A stretch of DNA of 64,000 bases from Flavobacteriaceae bacterium bin25 (lineage in GTDB: Bacteria; Bacteroidota; Bacteroidia; Flavobacteriales; Flavobacteriaceae), in the NCBI GenBank assembly GCA_002238525.1, contig MPMN01000009.1, positions 1-64,000 on the forward strand. Direction: 5' to 3'. The notes beneath the pieces are model-generated. The model was not told where the DNA came from, ran no database searches, and saw only the letters and a list, made by a program, of their open reading frames with translations. A program made the position numbers and the translations under genes. This document shows positions 1 through 9,276 of the stretch, one piece after another. Within the stretch, counting starts at the first letter, position 1, and every line of letters starts with the position of its first letter.

Positions 1-66
1 CTTAGATATGAGCTTCTTCAGTTCATCCTCACTCTCTTTTACTTGTATATCTATTTGTTTGGCCAT
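1..66 (-). CDS. N-terminal start of an IS630-type transposase (partial, runs off the window)
   Basis: A minus-strand reading frame starts with ATG at 66 and is still open at base 1, giving 22 residues that begin MAKQIDIQVKESEDEL. Short, charged N-termini of this kind, just before the helix-turn-helix, are common in Bacteroidota IS630-family transposases, and a separate IS630 C-terminal fragment lies near 53.4-53.8 kb. The assignment rests on so few residues that it is tentative; the gene body lies outside the window. Confidence 0.35.
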   Translation of the reverse strand, partial: MAKQIDIQVKESEDELKKLISK

Positions 67-329
67 ATAGAAAATGTATAAATTAATTGTGTAATATATG
101 TGTATATATCGGGTTAGTTCACTCTCAGCTTCTTTTAGTTATAGGTCAACATGTTTAACTACATCGCAAATATATAAATTAAATGAGCAATATAATAGTA
201 TATATGGTATAAGATATTCCAGGAACTCTATGATTAATGCTCTAATCAGTTTATTATGGCAAATGGTTAAGTTAGCCAGCAAGGAAAATTTCTTTTTATG
301 GTATAAATTTCACTTGAAGAATCTTTAGT

Positions 330-911
330 TTAGATTTTGCTCTGAATTAAAAATTTAGACCTCAAATAATTATATAGCAGAAAAAATAGAACTCCGTAGA
401 TAGAACCAAAAACAGCACCTGAGATTATATCTAATGGATAATGCACTCCAATATATACTCTTGAATAGGCGATTAATCCTGCAATACTCAAAAGAACATA
501 GGGGAATATGCGAGAACTGGTTTTGAGAATCAAACTAAATAGAACTGCAAGACCAAAAGAATTAGATGAGTGCCCTGAGAAAAATCCATAATGCCCGCCA
601 CAATTCTGCTTTACTAATCGAACTAACCCTTCCAAGCTTGGCTCATAGCATGGTCTAAGTCTTTCGACTGTTTCTTTAAAGAAATTAGTTGACTGATCAG
701 TCGCCCCAATCAACAACAACCCCACTAATAATATCAATAGAGTTTCTCTGGTCCCTTTTGTAAACCATAGGTAAGTCAAGCAAGAAAAATATACTACTAC
801 ATTAGCAAAAATGCTTGTTAAAGCCATCCAAAACCAATCAAATGAAGTAGTTCCCAATCCGTTAAGGAAAAGAAATAATCGTTGGTCTATATTCAATAAA
901 TTTTCAATCAT
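330..911 (-). CDS. PAP2-family membrane phosphatase
   Basis: This 193-residue integral membrane protein has the three signature blocks of the PAP2/phosphatidic acid phosphatase superfamily: K79 followed by RP at 86-87, SGH at 112-114, and SR at 150-151 followed by H157 and D161. The two histidines are the phosphohistidine nucleophile and general acid of the family. Five or six hydrophobic segments surround the motifs, so it should act at the cytoplasmic membrane with the active site facing the periplasm. Likely substrates are undecaprenyl pyrophosphate or a lipid phosphate, but the sequence does not decide. It lies 147 bases downstream of MATE transporter A on the same strand. Start is ATG; length is normal for the family. 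Confidence 0.9.
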   Translation of the reverse strand: MIENLLNIDQRLFLFLNGLGTTSFDWFWMALTSIFANVVVYFSCLTYLWFTKGTRETLLILLVGLLLIGATDQSTNFFKETVERLRPCYEPSLEGLVRLVKQNCGGHYGFFSGHSSNSFGLAVLFSLILKTSSRIFPYVLLSIAGLIAYSRVYIGVHYPLDIISGAVFGSIYGVLFFLLYNYLRSKFLIQSKI

Positions 912-1058
912 TTTATTCTCTCATTCAATTAACATATGGATATTTATATTATATCCTTTGGTCTAAAATTCTTCATTTTGGATGATTACTACAGAATCAT
1001 TATTTAATTATTTTGTTTGGAGTGACATTTTTCCTCCAAAGTAAATACTATTCAGCCC

Positions 1059-2489
1059 TTATCTCCGGTGATTATAACTACGTGAACGACTCAAAATCAT
1101 GTGTTTTGAAATTATTCTAAATCTAGCAAAGAGTAAAATTGAGGCTACAAGCATTCCTATCAACAATCCAATCCATATTCCTTGAGTTCCATAGTTTGTC
1201 TTCATTCCAAAATAGTATGATATGGGAAAGCCGATAAATCCATATGCAAAAAAACAAATTAACGCCGGAATCTTAACATCTTGTAATCCCCTTAGTGCAC
1301 CAATAATGACAGCTTGGATGCCATTGAATATCTGAAACACGGAAGCAACTAGTAGCACTTGAGAAGCAATATAAACCACTGACTTTATTTCATTGATTTC
1401 TTCTAAGTTATTTCTATCAAGATAAATCCAGGGTAGATGGCTACGACCAATTAGAAATAGTAAAAGGAGTACTATGTCAATTAGTATTATCAAAAGAAAT
1501 ATTGAATAGGCAATTCTCTTTAGTCCATCAAAATCTTTAGCTCCTTTATAATTACCTACCCTAATTGTTGCTACAACTCCAATACCCAACGCAAACATAT
1601 AGGTTACTGCAGTAAGATTTAATCCAATTTGATTAGCAGCTTGAGATAATTTACCTAAAATTCCAGAAAGCCATATTGCCGAAATAAAGAACAGAAATTC
1701 ACACATCAATTGTAAAGCTGAGGGGTAGCCGATATTCAAAAGTTTTTGAAAAATCACAGGTTTAAACTGCCAATCGTAAAAACTTGGCAAATACTTTCGA
1801 ATCTCTCTTTTGTCAATGACATACCAAACCATAAAAAGCACTTTGGTACTGCGTGCCAAAAATGTTCCGATTGCAGCTCCTTCAATACCTAACTCCGGAA
1901 AAATCCAGATTCCAAATATCAAAAAATAATTTAGTACTACATTGAGGATATTTGATATGACTGTTGCGTACATTGCTGGCAATGTTTTTGACAAACCATC
2001 TGTAAATTGTTTGAAAGCTTGAAACATCATTACAGGGACAAGAGAAAGAGATCCCCACTTTAGGTATGGCAATGCCATATCCACAACATCATGACTTTGA
2101 CCCATATTATATAAAATGGGATGAGCCAAATAAATCGCGAAGCACAATAAAATGCCTAGCGTAGAACATATGATAAGTCCATTAGAAAAAATCAACCTGA
2201 TTACTTGTGGTCTTTTAGCTATCTGTGATTCAGCTACTAGCGGAGTAATAGCAATTGAAAATCCTAATCCAATAGAAAGAGCAATTAACAGATAACTATT
2301 TCCCAGGGATATTGCAGCAAGTTCTGATGGACCCAAATGTCCTACCATAATATTGTCTACTAGTTGAACGATAACATGTCCTAGTAAACTCAATATAACC
2401 GGATAGGCTAGTTTTAGATTGTAACCAAATTCTCTGGTATAGTCTTGATGGAAAATGCCTCTTTTAAAAATTATAAGATTAAAGCGCAC
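1059..2489 (-). CDS. MATE-family multidrug/sodium antiporter, copy A
   Basis: A 476-residue protein with about twelve hydrophobic segments and the MATE hallmarks near the N-terminus (VQLVDNIMVGHLGPSELAA) and after the mid-point (SGILGKLSQAANQIGLN). MATE proteins export cationic drugs or metabolites in exchange for Na+ or H+. It is closely similar along its length to the second MATE gene at 9953-11341, so the two are recent paralogues. No in-frame ATG lies near the start: the frame opens with GTG at 2489, and the ATG used by copy B is replaced by an isoleucine codon here. Translation may be weaker, or start at the GTG. No strong Shine-Dalgarno is seen, as is usual in this phylum. Confidence 0.92.
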   Translation of the reverse strand: MRFNLIIFKRGIFHQDYTREFGYNLKLAYPVILSLLGHVIVQLVDNIMVGHLGPSELAAISLGNSYLLIALSIGLGFSIAITPLVAESQIAKRPQVIRLIFSNGLIICSTLGILLCFAIYLAHPILYNMGQSHDVVDMALPYLKWGSLSLVPVMMFQAFKQFTDGLSKTLPAMYATVISNILNVVLNYFLIFGIWIFPELGIEGAAIGTFLARSTKVLFMVWYVIDKREIRKYLPSFYDWQFKPVIFQKLLNIGYPSALQLMCEFLFFISAIWLSGILGKLSQAANQIGLNLTAVTYMFALGIGVVATIRVGNYKGAKDFDGLKRIAYSIFLLIILIDIVLLLLFLIGRSHLPWIYLDRNNLEEINEIKSVVYIASQVLLVASVFQIFNGIQAVIIGALRGLQDVKIPALICFFAYGFIGFPISYYFGMKTNYGTQGIWIGLLIGMLVASILLFARFRIISKHMILSRSRSYNHRR

Positions 2490-3009
2490 AATCAGGTCAT
2501 TAACGCAACTTTTGTTTAAGTCAGTTATTTCATACCAAAGTTATATTTATTGAGTTAATAGATGTTCCATGATTGGATTTGCCACCTCACATTAACTGGT
2601 ATAAAACAACTGTTTAACATTGGAAAAAGTAGCAATAAGTCTATTTAAATTTTGTTAATTTTTTGTCAATAAGGAAATTAATTCTTGGTGCTTATTTCCT
2701 CAACCCCTAAAGTATTTTCCTTAAATGAAGATCTTTAAACAAAAAACTGCGGTTTTGTCAGCGGATGGGGATTTGATTTATAAAAAACGAGTATTGTTAA
2801 GCCTTAAATCTCTTTGCAGATCATTAATTAGAAATAGCAGAATTGATTTCTTTAAACCCTCTGAAACTAATTACCTTGTGATTTATGAAGAGTGCGCAAT
2901 TAATTTTTTGGACTGACTCCAGAATTGGAATTGGGTTCATATTTGACTTTATGCTGACTAAACTTATATTTATAAAAATTTTTCTTGATGATATTTCACT
3001 AAATAGTTA
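2490..3009. other. Intergenic region with no convincing gene
   Basis: About 520 AT-rich bases between MATE copy A and the decayed IS5 element. A 63-codon frame on the plus strand (2725-2916, starting MKIFKQKTAVLSADGD) is the only sizeable ORF. It has no recognisable domain and no partner gene, so I do not call it. The region must carry the promoter for the minus-strand MATE gene, but I could not pick a consensus -33/-7 pair with confidence. Confidence 0.5.
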
Positions 3010-3650
3010 TTGATATGACACTTTAGTGGGTTTATTCTGCAGTTATTTTATTTCACGATTAAATGCAACCATCCCGGTGAAGGCTTCGAATGGGATACTA
3101 TTTCCTCAAAAATATGTTGATGATGAACTTTCTCTAAACCCTTGAGACTGGTGAGCATACATGGGACAAAACGATAAAATCTATCCTAGGTCTAATCTAC
3201 TCTCCATGACTTCTTGCTAATCTGCCTATTCCTCTTTTCTTATCCTTGATCAAGAGTTGATGTTGAAAACACTTTTCCAAAATCAGACCTGCTGTTTATA
3301 TCTTTTAACAACAGATCATCATTTATCTTGGGCTGACACCCTCTTCCCTATAACCCTTTACGCTCATCTATAGGAACTTTTTCTCCTAAATTTCAGAAAC
3401 ACTGACTGTCAGGTTCATTGGCAGGGGTGTAATGAATCTCCACAGAATCAAGCCGTCATTATTGGTCGCTGTATGCTTCTTGTAACCAAAACAGGTCTTC
3501 TCGGACTATTTGAGTCACCGGCTTTATGATTGGCATTTGGACTTTCTCTTTCATCTCGGGTCAATTCTTCATCCCAAGGCCTATCTAATTTTCTATCTTC
3601 AACCAATTTTATGCTTCTACTTTCCTATTGGGAAAAAACTTGAGTTTGGG
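3010..3650 (-). pseudogene. Decayed IS5-family (DDE_Tnp_1) transposase
   Basis: Reading the minus strand in shifting frames recovers the C-terminal half of an IS5-type transposase. In order of translation: FGYKKHTATNNDGLIL (about 3435-3490), then after a frameshift TPANEPDSQCF, then KKRNRQISKKSWRVD (about 3190-3240, the conserved N-K-x-I-S-K-x-R-W-R-V-E block with the catalytic Glu changed), then GLEKVHHQHIFEEI and SPGMVAFN at the end. Several in-frame stops and frameshifts interrupt it, so it is dead. The upstream half (3500-3740) is too degraded to read reliably. It sits between MATE A and the GH18 gene and marks an old insertion. Confidence 0.75.
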
Positions 3651-3772
3651 AGATTCGTTGATAATTGCTGCACTTTGACCATAAAGTCCTTTTTGTCAAT
3701 TTTATTAGGACATTATGAATTCCGGATTACTAGTTAGTTCAGGGCACACAAACTTTGTTGAATCATTGAAAC

Positions 3773-5317
3773 TTAAAACACATAAATGGGGTGAGTTGTT
3801 CCCACATCTTCTGATCTTACTCCACTTCCAGTAGGACCTTTTAAGATCTTGAAGATATACATCACATTTTTATCCATTTGATTTGTCCATGCTGCTGGAA
3901 TGGCAAGATTACCGGAAGCCGGTAATGCCATAGCTAATCCGAGAGATTCACCGATGTGATTTGGTTGGCTTGTATCAAATTCGTATACACCAATCCAATG
4001 GCCTTCACGAGTAAGCGATGAAAGGAGTTTAATAGTAATCGTCCTACCTGGTCTATAGTAATCAAGTGTGGTAACAGCTTTTATAGGTAAATAGTTGTTT
4101 GGATTGTTTTTCCAATCGTCCAGTAATTTTAAATATGAGTATTTCCTGTAACTAGGATCATTTTTAGTTGGTTCTTTTGCGATATCCCAAACAAAAACAC
4201 CGAGGGCTCCATTATCTTTCGCCCACTCAGCTTTTCTTCTGATTTCATATAGACCATTGTATCTTTGTTCATATCTACCTGTAATGCCTGGAGTATGAAA
4301 GCTAGAGGTGAGATATGCTCGAGAATCTGCACCTCCTTGTTTTAGCATATCAATCCAGTTATATCCGCCCGGTGTACCAGCTGGAGCGAGTTGATTTCCT
4401 TCGGCTTTGCTAGCGTCTGCAATCGAACTCCATAAAGCCAAACCAAATGACATCTTCCTCCAGGGAAGCCCCTTACTCAGCCAACCTTCAGCATGACTAA
4501 TCTGATCTCTACCCGAATACCATCGAATATGATCCATTTTATCTGGGCTATAGGTTTGAAGTCCTAACATATCAATAGCGTTTATAAACTTGGGAGTAGC
4601 TATTAACGAACGTCTATGGTCCGATCCTGCCATTGTTGCTGTACATAGTTTTCTTCTCCCTCTTGCTTGGCGATCTCGCATTGCATTGCACAATTCGTCA
4701 ATAAAGTCTGCATAATGTAGACCCATATATTCCGCATCTAAAGAGTGATCTTCAAAATCGATATCTATGCCATCAAGATCATATTTATCAATATAATTGG
4801 TCATTAACCAATTGATTGTTCTAGTTCTATTTTCAGGAAGTAGTAGCTTCGCGGTTTCTTTTCTATGGGCAAGAGTAGTCTTTATTTCTGTCAGTGTCAA
4901 AAAAATTTTCATATGTGGATTGTCACTACAACGTCTAAACCAAGTAATCATTTTCCCGAAATCAACTTGTCTGGTATTATCAAGGTTCCCTCCATGGACT
5001 AATCCTCTGTCTTCAGTTACTGAACGATAAGCTATACGAGCACTGATATTCAATTGGGTGATGTCAGAATAGTGGTATCTCCTATAGTATCCTTCACTAT
5101 TCCCTCTGTCTGTATATCCCCACCAAGGCAAGTACCCCATTATTTCAAAATCACCAAACGATTCATCTCCTCTTTGCAGATATTCTCCTGGAGTAAGGCA
5201 ATCCGCTGAAGAATCTATTGTATTATTTGCTTCAGTAGACAATTTTTCAATATCCTGCGACTTATAGGAAATACATGTAAAAGATACTAGTAAAGAATAA
5301 ATAAAAGCTCTTTTCAT
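3773..5317 (-). CDS. Secreted GH18-type glycosidase
   Basis: This 514-residue protein starts with a signal peptide (MKRAFIYSLLVSFTCIS) and contains the GH18 catalytic signature DGIDIDFE at residues 182-189; the final Glu is the acid/base of chitinases and endo-beta-N-acetylglucosaminidases. Further TIM-barrel landmarks are the MGYLPWWGY first strand, MKIFLTLT, LCTATMAGSD, MLGLQTYSPD and a late GALGVFVWDI strand carrying the conserved Trp. The C-terminal 100 residues look like a beta-sandwich appendage. With GH20 and GH29 enzymes 12 kb away, hydrolysis of GlcNAc-containing glycans is plausible; chitinase and endo-GlcNAcase cannot be told apart here. It stands alone on the strand, between an IS remnant and the DUF285 gene. 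Confidence 0.85.
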   Translation of the reverse strand: MKRAFIYSLLVSFTCISYKSQDIEKLSTEANNTIDSSADCLTPGEYLQRGDESFGDFEIMGYLPWWGYTDRGNSEGYYRRYHYSDITQLNISARIAYRSVTEDRGLVHGGNLDNTRQVDFGKMITWFRRCSDNPHMKIFLTLTEIKTTLAHRKETAKLLLPENRTRTINWLMTNYIDKYDLDGIDIDFEDHSLDAEYMGLHYADFIDELCNAMRDRQARGRRKLCTATMAGSDHRRSLIATPKFINAIDMLGLQTYSPDKMDHIRWYSGRDQISHAEGWLSKGLPWRKMSFGLALWSSIADASKAEGNQLAPAGTPGGYNWIDMLKQGGADSRAYLTSSFHTPGITGRYEQRYNGLYEIRRKAEWAKDNGALGVFVWDIAKEPTKNDPSYRKYSYLKLLDDWKNNPNNYLPIKAVTTLDYYRPGRTITIKLLSSLTREGHWIGVYEFDTSQPNHIGESLGLAMALPASGNLAIPAAWTNQMDKNVMYIFKILKGPTGSGVRSEDVGTTHPIYVF

Positions 5318-5549
5318 AATAATTAATTGATATCTATAGATTTAGTTTTTAATTCACAAAATGCGTATTGCTTCCAAATCAGTAAGTTGTACCTGAATAA
5401 TGGGCATGGCATTATTTGAACCTTCATGATAGACTCTGCTTGTTTCAGTTGAAAGATCATATTTAAATATTTTTTCAATTGATTTAGAATTTGGTTAAAT
5501 TATTTGGCTTGCTTTCAGAAATGTTCAATTTAAGGGAGAGTTTTACTAA

Positions 5550-7460
5550 TTACCGAAAGAAGTCAGAACAAGGTATAAATGGGGGTTGTTTTACGAGAGA
5601 AAATCCTTCGTCGGTGCCTGTAGAAAAGTCTTCATAATTGATCACGGATCTTATGTTCCAATTTGATATGTCCTGATTAAACGATGCTGCATCTTTAAAC
5701 ATATGGAACATATAAACTACGCTGCTCACATTCCAGCTGGATATATTCTGATTAAACGATGCTGCATATTTAAACATCCCCTGCATACTAGTCGCATTGC
5801 TAACATTCCAAGAACTGATATCTCGATTGAATGCCCTGGCACCTGAAAACATGACACCAAAATCATTTACTCTACTAACATTCCAAGAACTGATATCTTG
5901 ATTGAATGAAGGAGCATTCGCAAACATTCCACTCATAGAGGTTACTCTACTAACGTCCCAAGAAGCTATGTTTTGATTAAATGAAAGAGCACCCACAAAC
6001 ATCGCGTGCATACTAGTCACATTGCTAACATTCCAAGAACTGATATCTTGATTGAATGAAGAAGCATTGGCAAACATATCTCCCATATTGGTTACTCTAC
6101 TAACATTCCAAGAGCCAATATCTTGATTGAATGAAGAAGCTCTATCAAACATTCTCTGCATATTGGTTACTCTACTAACGTCCCAAGAAGCTATGTTTTG
6201 ATTAAATGTTGAATAAGTGGTAAATAGATTACTCATGTCTTTTACACAAGTAGTTACAACATTAGATAGATTACCACCATCTTTGATGGTAGCGATCAAC
6301 AATTCCCTGTCAACAATCAAATATTCTGCCTCTCCAAGATCAAGCCGTTGACCAATATCAGAGGAAGAACAATCACCAGTAAACGTTACTGTAATAGAAT
6401 TGCTGGCCAATTTGAGTTGACCTGTTGGTGTATTATCAGTTGGTGTGTTATCTGTTGGTGTATTATTATCAGTTGGTGTGTTATCTGTTGGTGTATTATC
6501 TGTTGGTGTGTTATCTGTTGGTGTATTATTATCAGTTGGTGTGTTATCTGTTGGTGTATTATTATCTGTTGGTGTATTATCTGTTGGTGTGTTATCTGTT
6601 GAATACAATTGTGCTTCGAGTTCTAATACTTGATCATTTGCTTTTTCTAACTCAGTCTTTAATCGCTCAATCTCTAAGTCCAAACCCTCATTGGTACTCT
6701 CAAGTTCACTCAGATCTGCCTTAGTTTGGAGCATTTCTGATTTAATGGATTCTAACATGGAGTTTAATTCTAGCTTAGTAGATTCTAATTCTGCAACTAA
6801 ATCTTGATTGTGCTTTTCTAAATCAATAATCGTCTCAAGATGTTGCTGGTTCAAAGACTCTATTGATTCCGACAGCTCTTCAAGTCCTAATACCTGATCA
6901 TTTGCTTTTTCTAACTCAGTCTTTAATCGCTCAATCTCTAAGTCCATACCCTCATTGGTGCTCTCAAGTTCACTTAGATCTGCCTTCGTTTGTAGCATTT
7001 CTGATTTAATGGATCCTATCTCTATAACTAAATCTTGATTGTGCTTTTCTAAATCATTAATTATCTCTAGCTGTTGCTGATTCAAAGACTCTATAGAAGC
7101 TATTTTCGACTGCTGATCCTCTATTAACGATTCCTGCTCTTTACTCTGTGATTCTAACACTTGAAGATCTAAACGAGTTTGATCAAGAGCCTGCTTGTAT
7201 CGTTCATTCTCCTGCTCCAGTTTTGCAACCTTTACATTTTGAAAATTCATGTCTCGGACAAGATGCTGGTTTTCTAGCTTTAACTGGTTGTAAGTAATTT
7301 GTAAATCTTGTAAGCGACCCTGGACAGTCTCAAGCTGAGATGATAACTGGTCTAGTTGGGGTACAATGAGCGAATCACCATCTTTGCTACAAGCAAAAAC
7401 AAACACCAAAATCGCTGATAATACCCTAGCACAACAAAAATATATCTTCTTCCCCCTCAT
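5550..7460 (-). CDS. Surface lipoprotein: coiled coil, TPTDN stalk and BspA-like DUF285 repeats
   Basis: The 636 residues have four parts. A lipoprotein signal ends at FACSKDG (lipid Cys near residue 24). A long Leu/Glu/Gln-rich coiled coil covers roughly residues 35-285 and contains an internal duplication of about 80 residues. Next come eleven [11 protein letters not shown] units (about 287-347). The C-terminal 260 residues hold about eight DUF285 (BspA-like) repeats of about 25 residues with the pattern W-[ND]-V-S-x-V-x-x-M-x-x-M-F-x-x-A-x-x-F-N-Q. DUF285 proteins are surface adhesins or binding proteins in Bacteroidota and mycoplasmas. Its ATG overlaps the stop of the truncated SusC-like gene upstream by four bases (ATGA), implying translational coupling. 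Its ligand is unknown. Confidence 0.88.
   Translation of the reverse strand: MRGKKIYFCCARVLSAILVFVFACSKDGDSLIVPQLDQLSSQLETVQGRLQDLQITYNQLKLENQHLVRDMNFQNVKVAKLEQENERYKQALDQTRLDLQVLESQSKEQESLIEDQQSKIASIESLNQQQLEIINDLEKHNQDLVIEIGSIKSEMLQTKADLSELESTNEGMDLEIERLKTELEKANDQVLGLEELSESIESLNQQHLETIIDLEKHNQDLVAELESTKLELNSMLESIKSEMLQTKADLSELESTNEGLDLEIERLKTELEKANDQVLELEAQLYSTDNTPTDNTPTDNNTPTDNTPTDNNTPTDNTPTDNTPTDNTPTDNNTPTDNTPTDNTPTGQLKLASNSITVTFTGDCSSSDIGQRLDLGEAEYLIVDRELLIATIKDGGNLSNVVTTCVKDMSNLFTTYSTFNQNIASWDVSRVTNMQRMFDRASSFNQDIGSWNVSRVTNMGDMFANASSFNQDISSWNVSNVTSMHAMFVGALSFNQNIASWDVSRVTSMSGMFANAPSFNQDISSWNVSRVNDFGVMFSGARAFNRDISSWNVSNATSMQGMFKYAASFNQNISSWNVSSVVYMFHMFKDAASFNQDISNWNIRSVINYEDFSTGTDEGFSLVKQPPFIPCSDFFR
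6422..6602 (-). repeat. 15/18-bp tandem repeat (VNTR) encoding [11 protein letters not shown]
   Basis: Eleven units of a 15-base repeat, four of them with an extra AAT/ATT codon making 18 bases, run through the middle of the DUF285 gene. Both unit lengths are multiples of three, so gain or loss of units keeps the frame and only changes stalk length. The repeat keeps all three plus-strand frames open too, which creates spurious antisense ORFs. Confidence 0.9.
6610..7095 (-). repeat. Internal duplication of the coiled-coil segment
   Basis: Two copies of a roughly 230-260-base segment lie side by side in the DUF285 gene. Both encode [38 protein letters not shown] and [18 protein letters not shown]. 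The copy nearer the C-terminus has about a dozen extra residues ([12 protein letters not shown]). This lengthens the coiled coil without changing frame. Confidence 0.85.
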
Positions 7461-8374
7461 AATCTTGAACTATTATTTACCGATTGGAATGTATTGATGT
7501 TGTATCTCACCAAGAGATCACTGTCGGTAATAGCATATCCATCTTCGTCCGTATATCCCGATGGATTACTGGAAAGAGCATCTCTATAATCTTCAATCAA
7601 AACCTTCCAAGTAGATATACTATGACATAATAAGCAATATATGCCACGTCTCCACATATCTATTACTGCTAGAAACCCCGGCGGAGATGCATTGTCCCAT
7701 ATTTCAGCTAGTCTTGAAAAGAAAGTAGTCAAATTATAAGAAAACCTTAGATTAACGGACTCTGAGTTTTTCCCGGTAATCAAAATAACCCCGAAAGCTC
7801 CTCTAGTACCATATATTGAAGATGCTACTACATCTTTAAATACCTTTACTGTCTTGATGTCCATCGGACGGATGTCAGTCATAGCAACTAGGAGATTGTC
7901 AACTAACACTAATGGGTCTCCACCATTAATTGATGTAGTACCCCGTGTATTAAATTCGATTCTTTCCACATAAGACTCTTCATCTCCTAAGAAAACTGTC
8001 AAGCCAGGTGTAGTTCTTTGAAGAGACGATAAAGTTGAAGTAATGGAACGGCCTCCCAGAACTTCATCCAAATCTAAAGAAGCAACAGATCTAGAGATCT
8101 TTGAACTATACTGTGTTCCAAAGCCAGAGACAACAACTTTATCTAGACCTTGTATATCAACTTCTAAAGCAACCCAAGTATAGAAATCACTATATGACGG
8201 AACTTCTTGGGTAAGAAAATCTAAGTAAGAGAATACTAGTGCCGTATTTGTATCCGTTGCACTAAACTGAAAACTACCATCAAAATTAGTTCGTACTCCA
8301 CTAGTGGTACCCTTTTCAAGAATATTTTCTCCAGCTAAGGTCTCTCCTTGTTTCTCATCAACAGTGCCGGCCAA
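7457..8374 (-). pseudogene. Truncated SusC-like TonB-dependent receptor (regulatory and plug domains only)
   Basis: The 305 residues match the carboxypeptidase-D-regulatory-like domain (LAGTVDEKQGETLAGENILE) and TonB plug domain of SusC proteins (NTRGTTSINGGDPLVLVDN, then SIYGTRGAFGVILIT), followed by the first barrel strands. They stop about 700-900 residues before a SusC barrel would end. No signal peptide or STN domain precedes it and the only nearby start is TTG at 8374. A G9 tract at 8410-8418 separates it by one base from an upstream frame starting ATG at 8495; with G8 the two frames would join. Its stop overlaps the DUF285 start (ATGA). It is either a pseudogene or a phase-variable leader whose translation feeds the lipoprotein gene. 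It cannot transport glycans by itself. Confidence 0.7.
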
Positions 8375-8409
8375 CTCGTCATCCTTGTCAGGATTAAAGC
8401 TTAATTCTA

Positions 8410-8418
8410 CCCCCCCCC
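8410..8418. repeat. G9/C9 homopolymer before the truncated SusC-like gene
   Basis: Nine C on the plus strand (nine G in the coding sense) at the point equivalent to the poly-C tracts in the two full-length susC genes, about 12 residues before the carboxypeptidase-regulatory domain. With G9 the ATG-8495 frame ends a few codons past the tract; with G8 (or G11) it reads through into the SusC-like frame. Confidence 0.85.
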
Positions 8419-8495
8419 TTAATATTAGGGATTATCAGTGTGTGTTCGTACGATGCCATCTTAGACATCACGACCATAGCTATATCTTTAATCAT

Positions 8496-9270
8496 GTCTA
8501 TGTTTTTACCACAGCTTTGCTACCCCCGAATATACATAAACAAGGTGAATTTTGCAAGAAAAAAACCTTCGTTTTATTTTTTATTCAAAAGCATTAGAAT
8601 TGAAGCATTAATTGAGTTTAGAAAGTATTTAACAAATAGTTAAACTGTCCAAATAATTGAATTTAATTTCTCGTTTCGAGGATATTTCGGATTTTTAATC
8701 CTTTAATTCTAAACAAATGAGGTGGTTTTTACTCATTGCATTTATGAAAATAGCATTAAAATAGATGAAATAATTGAGTTTAAAAATTTATTGGATAGAT
8801 AGTTAAATATATTTATTAATAAATATAATTTGTATTTCAGAGAAAGGGTCATTATGCTTTTAAATTCTTTAATACCAAATAAGTATTTTTCAGCCACACC
8901 AAACTGTAATGGTAGTAAACGAAGCTTAGCGAAGTTAAGAGGTACCCCTGCTCCCGTCAACTTAGCCAAGGCGTTCTAATTAAGAACACAGTATTAAACG
9001 TTGGCAAAACACTACCTTCGCTCGGAAGTTTTTCATGGACATTGAACAAACATTTTTTCCAGATCAACCAACCAAAACAATTCAAGTGTGAAGGATATGT
9101 TGTAGCGGATAGATCTATAAGTGGTTGATTATCAATACATCAATGTCAATTTTGACAAACTTGTGCGAAGATTAGCCCTCTTAGGTGATGGCGGACAAAA
9201 GTTATAATTCCATTTAAATACTATATCAGCTCAAAAAAGATTTGATGCATAATTTATATCCTAAAGTTGC
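8496..9270. other. Intergenic region, no clear gene; possible promoter and decayed sequence
   Basis: About 775 AT-rich bases. A minus-strand frame of 75 codons (8742-8969, starting MAKLTGAGVPLNF) has no recognisable domain and ends in a low-complexity Leu/Ile/Asn run, so I do not call it. On the minus strand a TTG near 8556 followed about 20 bases later by TATATTCG resembles the Bacteroidota -33/-7 promoter (TTTG, TAnnTTTG) and would lie upstream of ATG 8495. The match is partial. Confidence 0.35.
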
Positions 9271-9276
9271 ATTAAT

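Noticed and set aside
98..328. 76-codon plus-strand ORF (MCIYRVSSLSASFSYRSTC)
   Set aside because: Low-complexity, AT-driven sequence with no domain, no partner and no plausible start signal.
2725..2916. 63-codon plus-strand ORF (MKIFKQKTAVLSADGD)
   Set aside because: No recognisable domain; stands alone next to a decayed IS, and length is what chance gives in AT-rich DNA.
6422..6602. Possible CRISPR-like array
   Set aside because: Units are contiguous 15/18-bp coding repeats without spacers.
6348..6724. Three overlapping plus-strand ORFs rich in CWCVI, VYYQLV and LSVGV repeats
   Set aside because: They are antisense shadows of the TPTDN tandem repeat, which leaves all frames open.
8742..8969. 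75-codon minus-strand ORF (MAKLTGAGVPLNF start)
   Set aside because: The first 40 residues look protein-like but the rest is Leu/Ile/Asn-rich AT sequence; no family recognised and no conserved neighbour.
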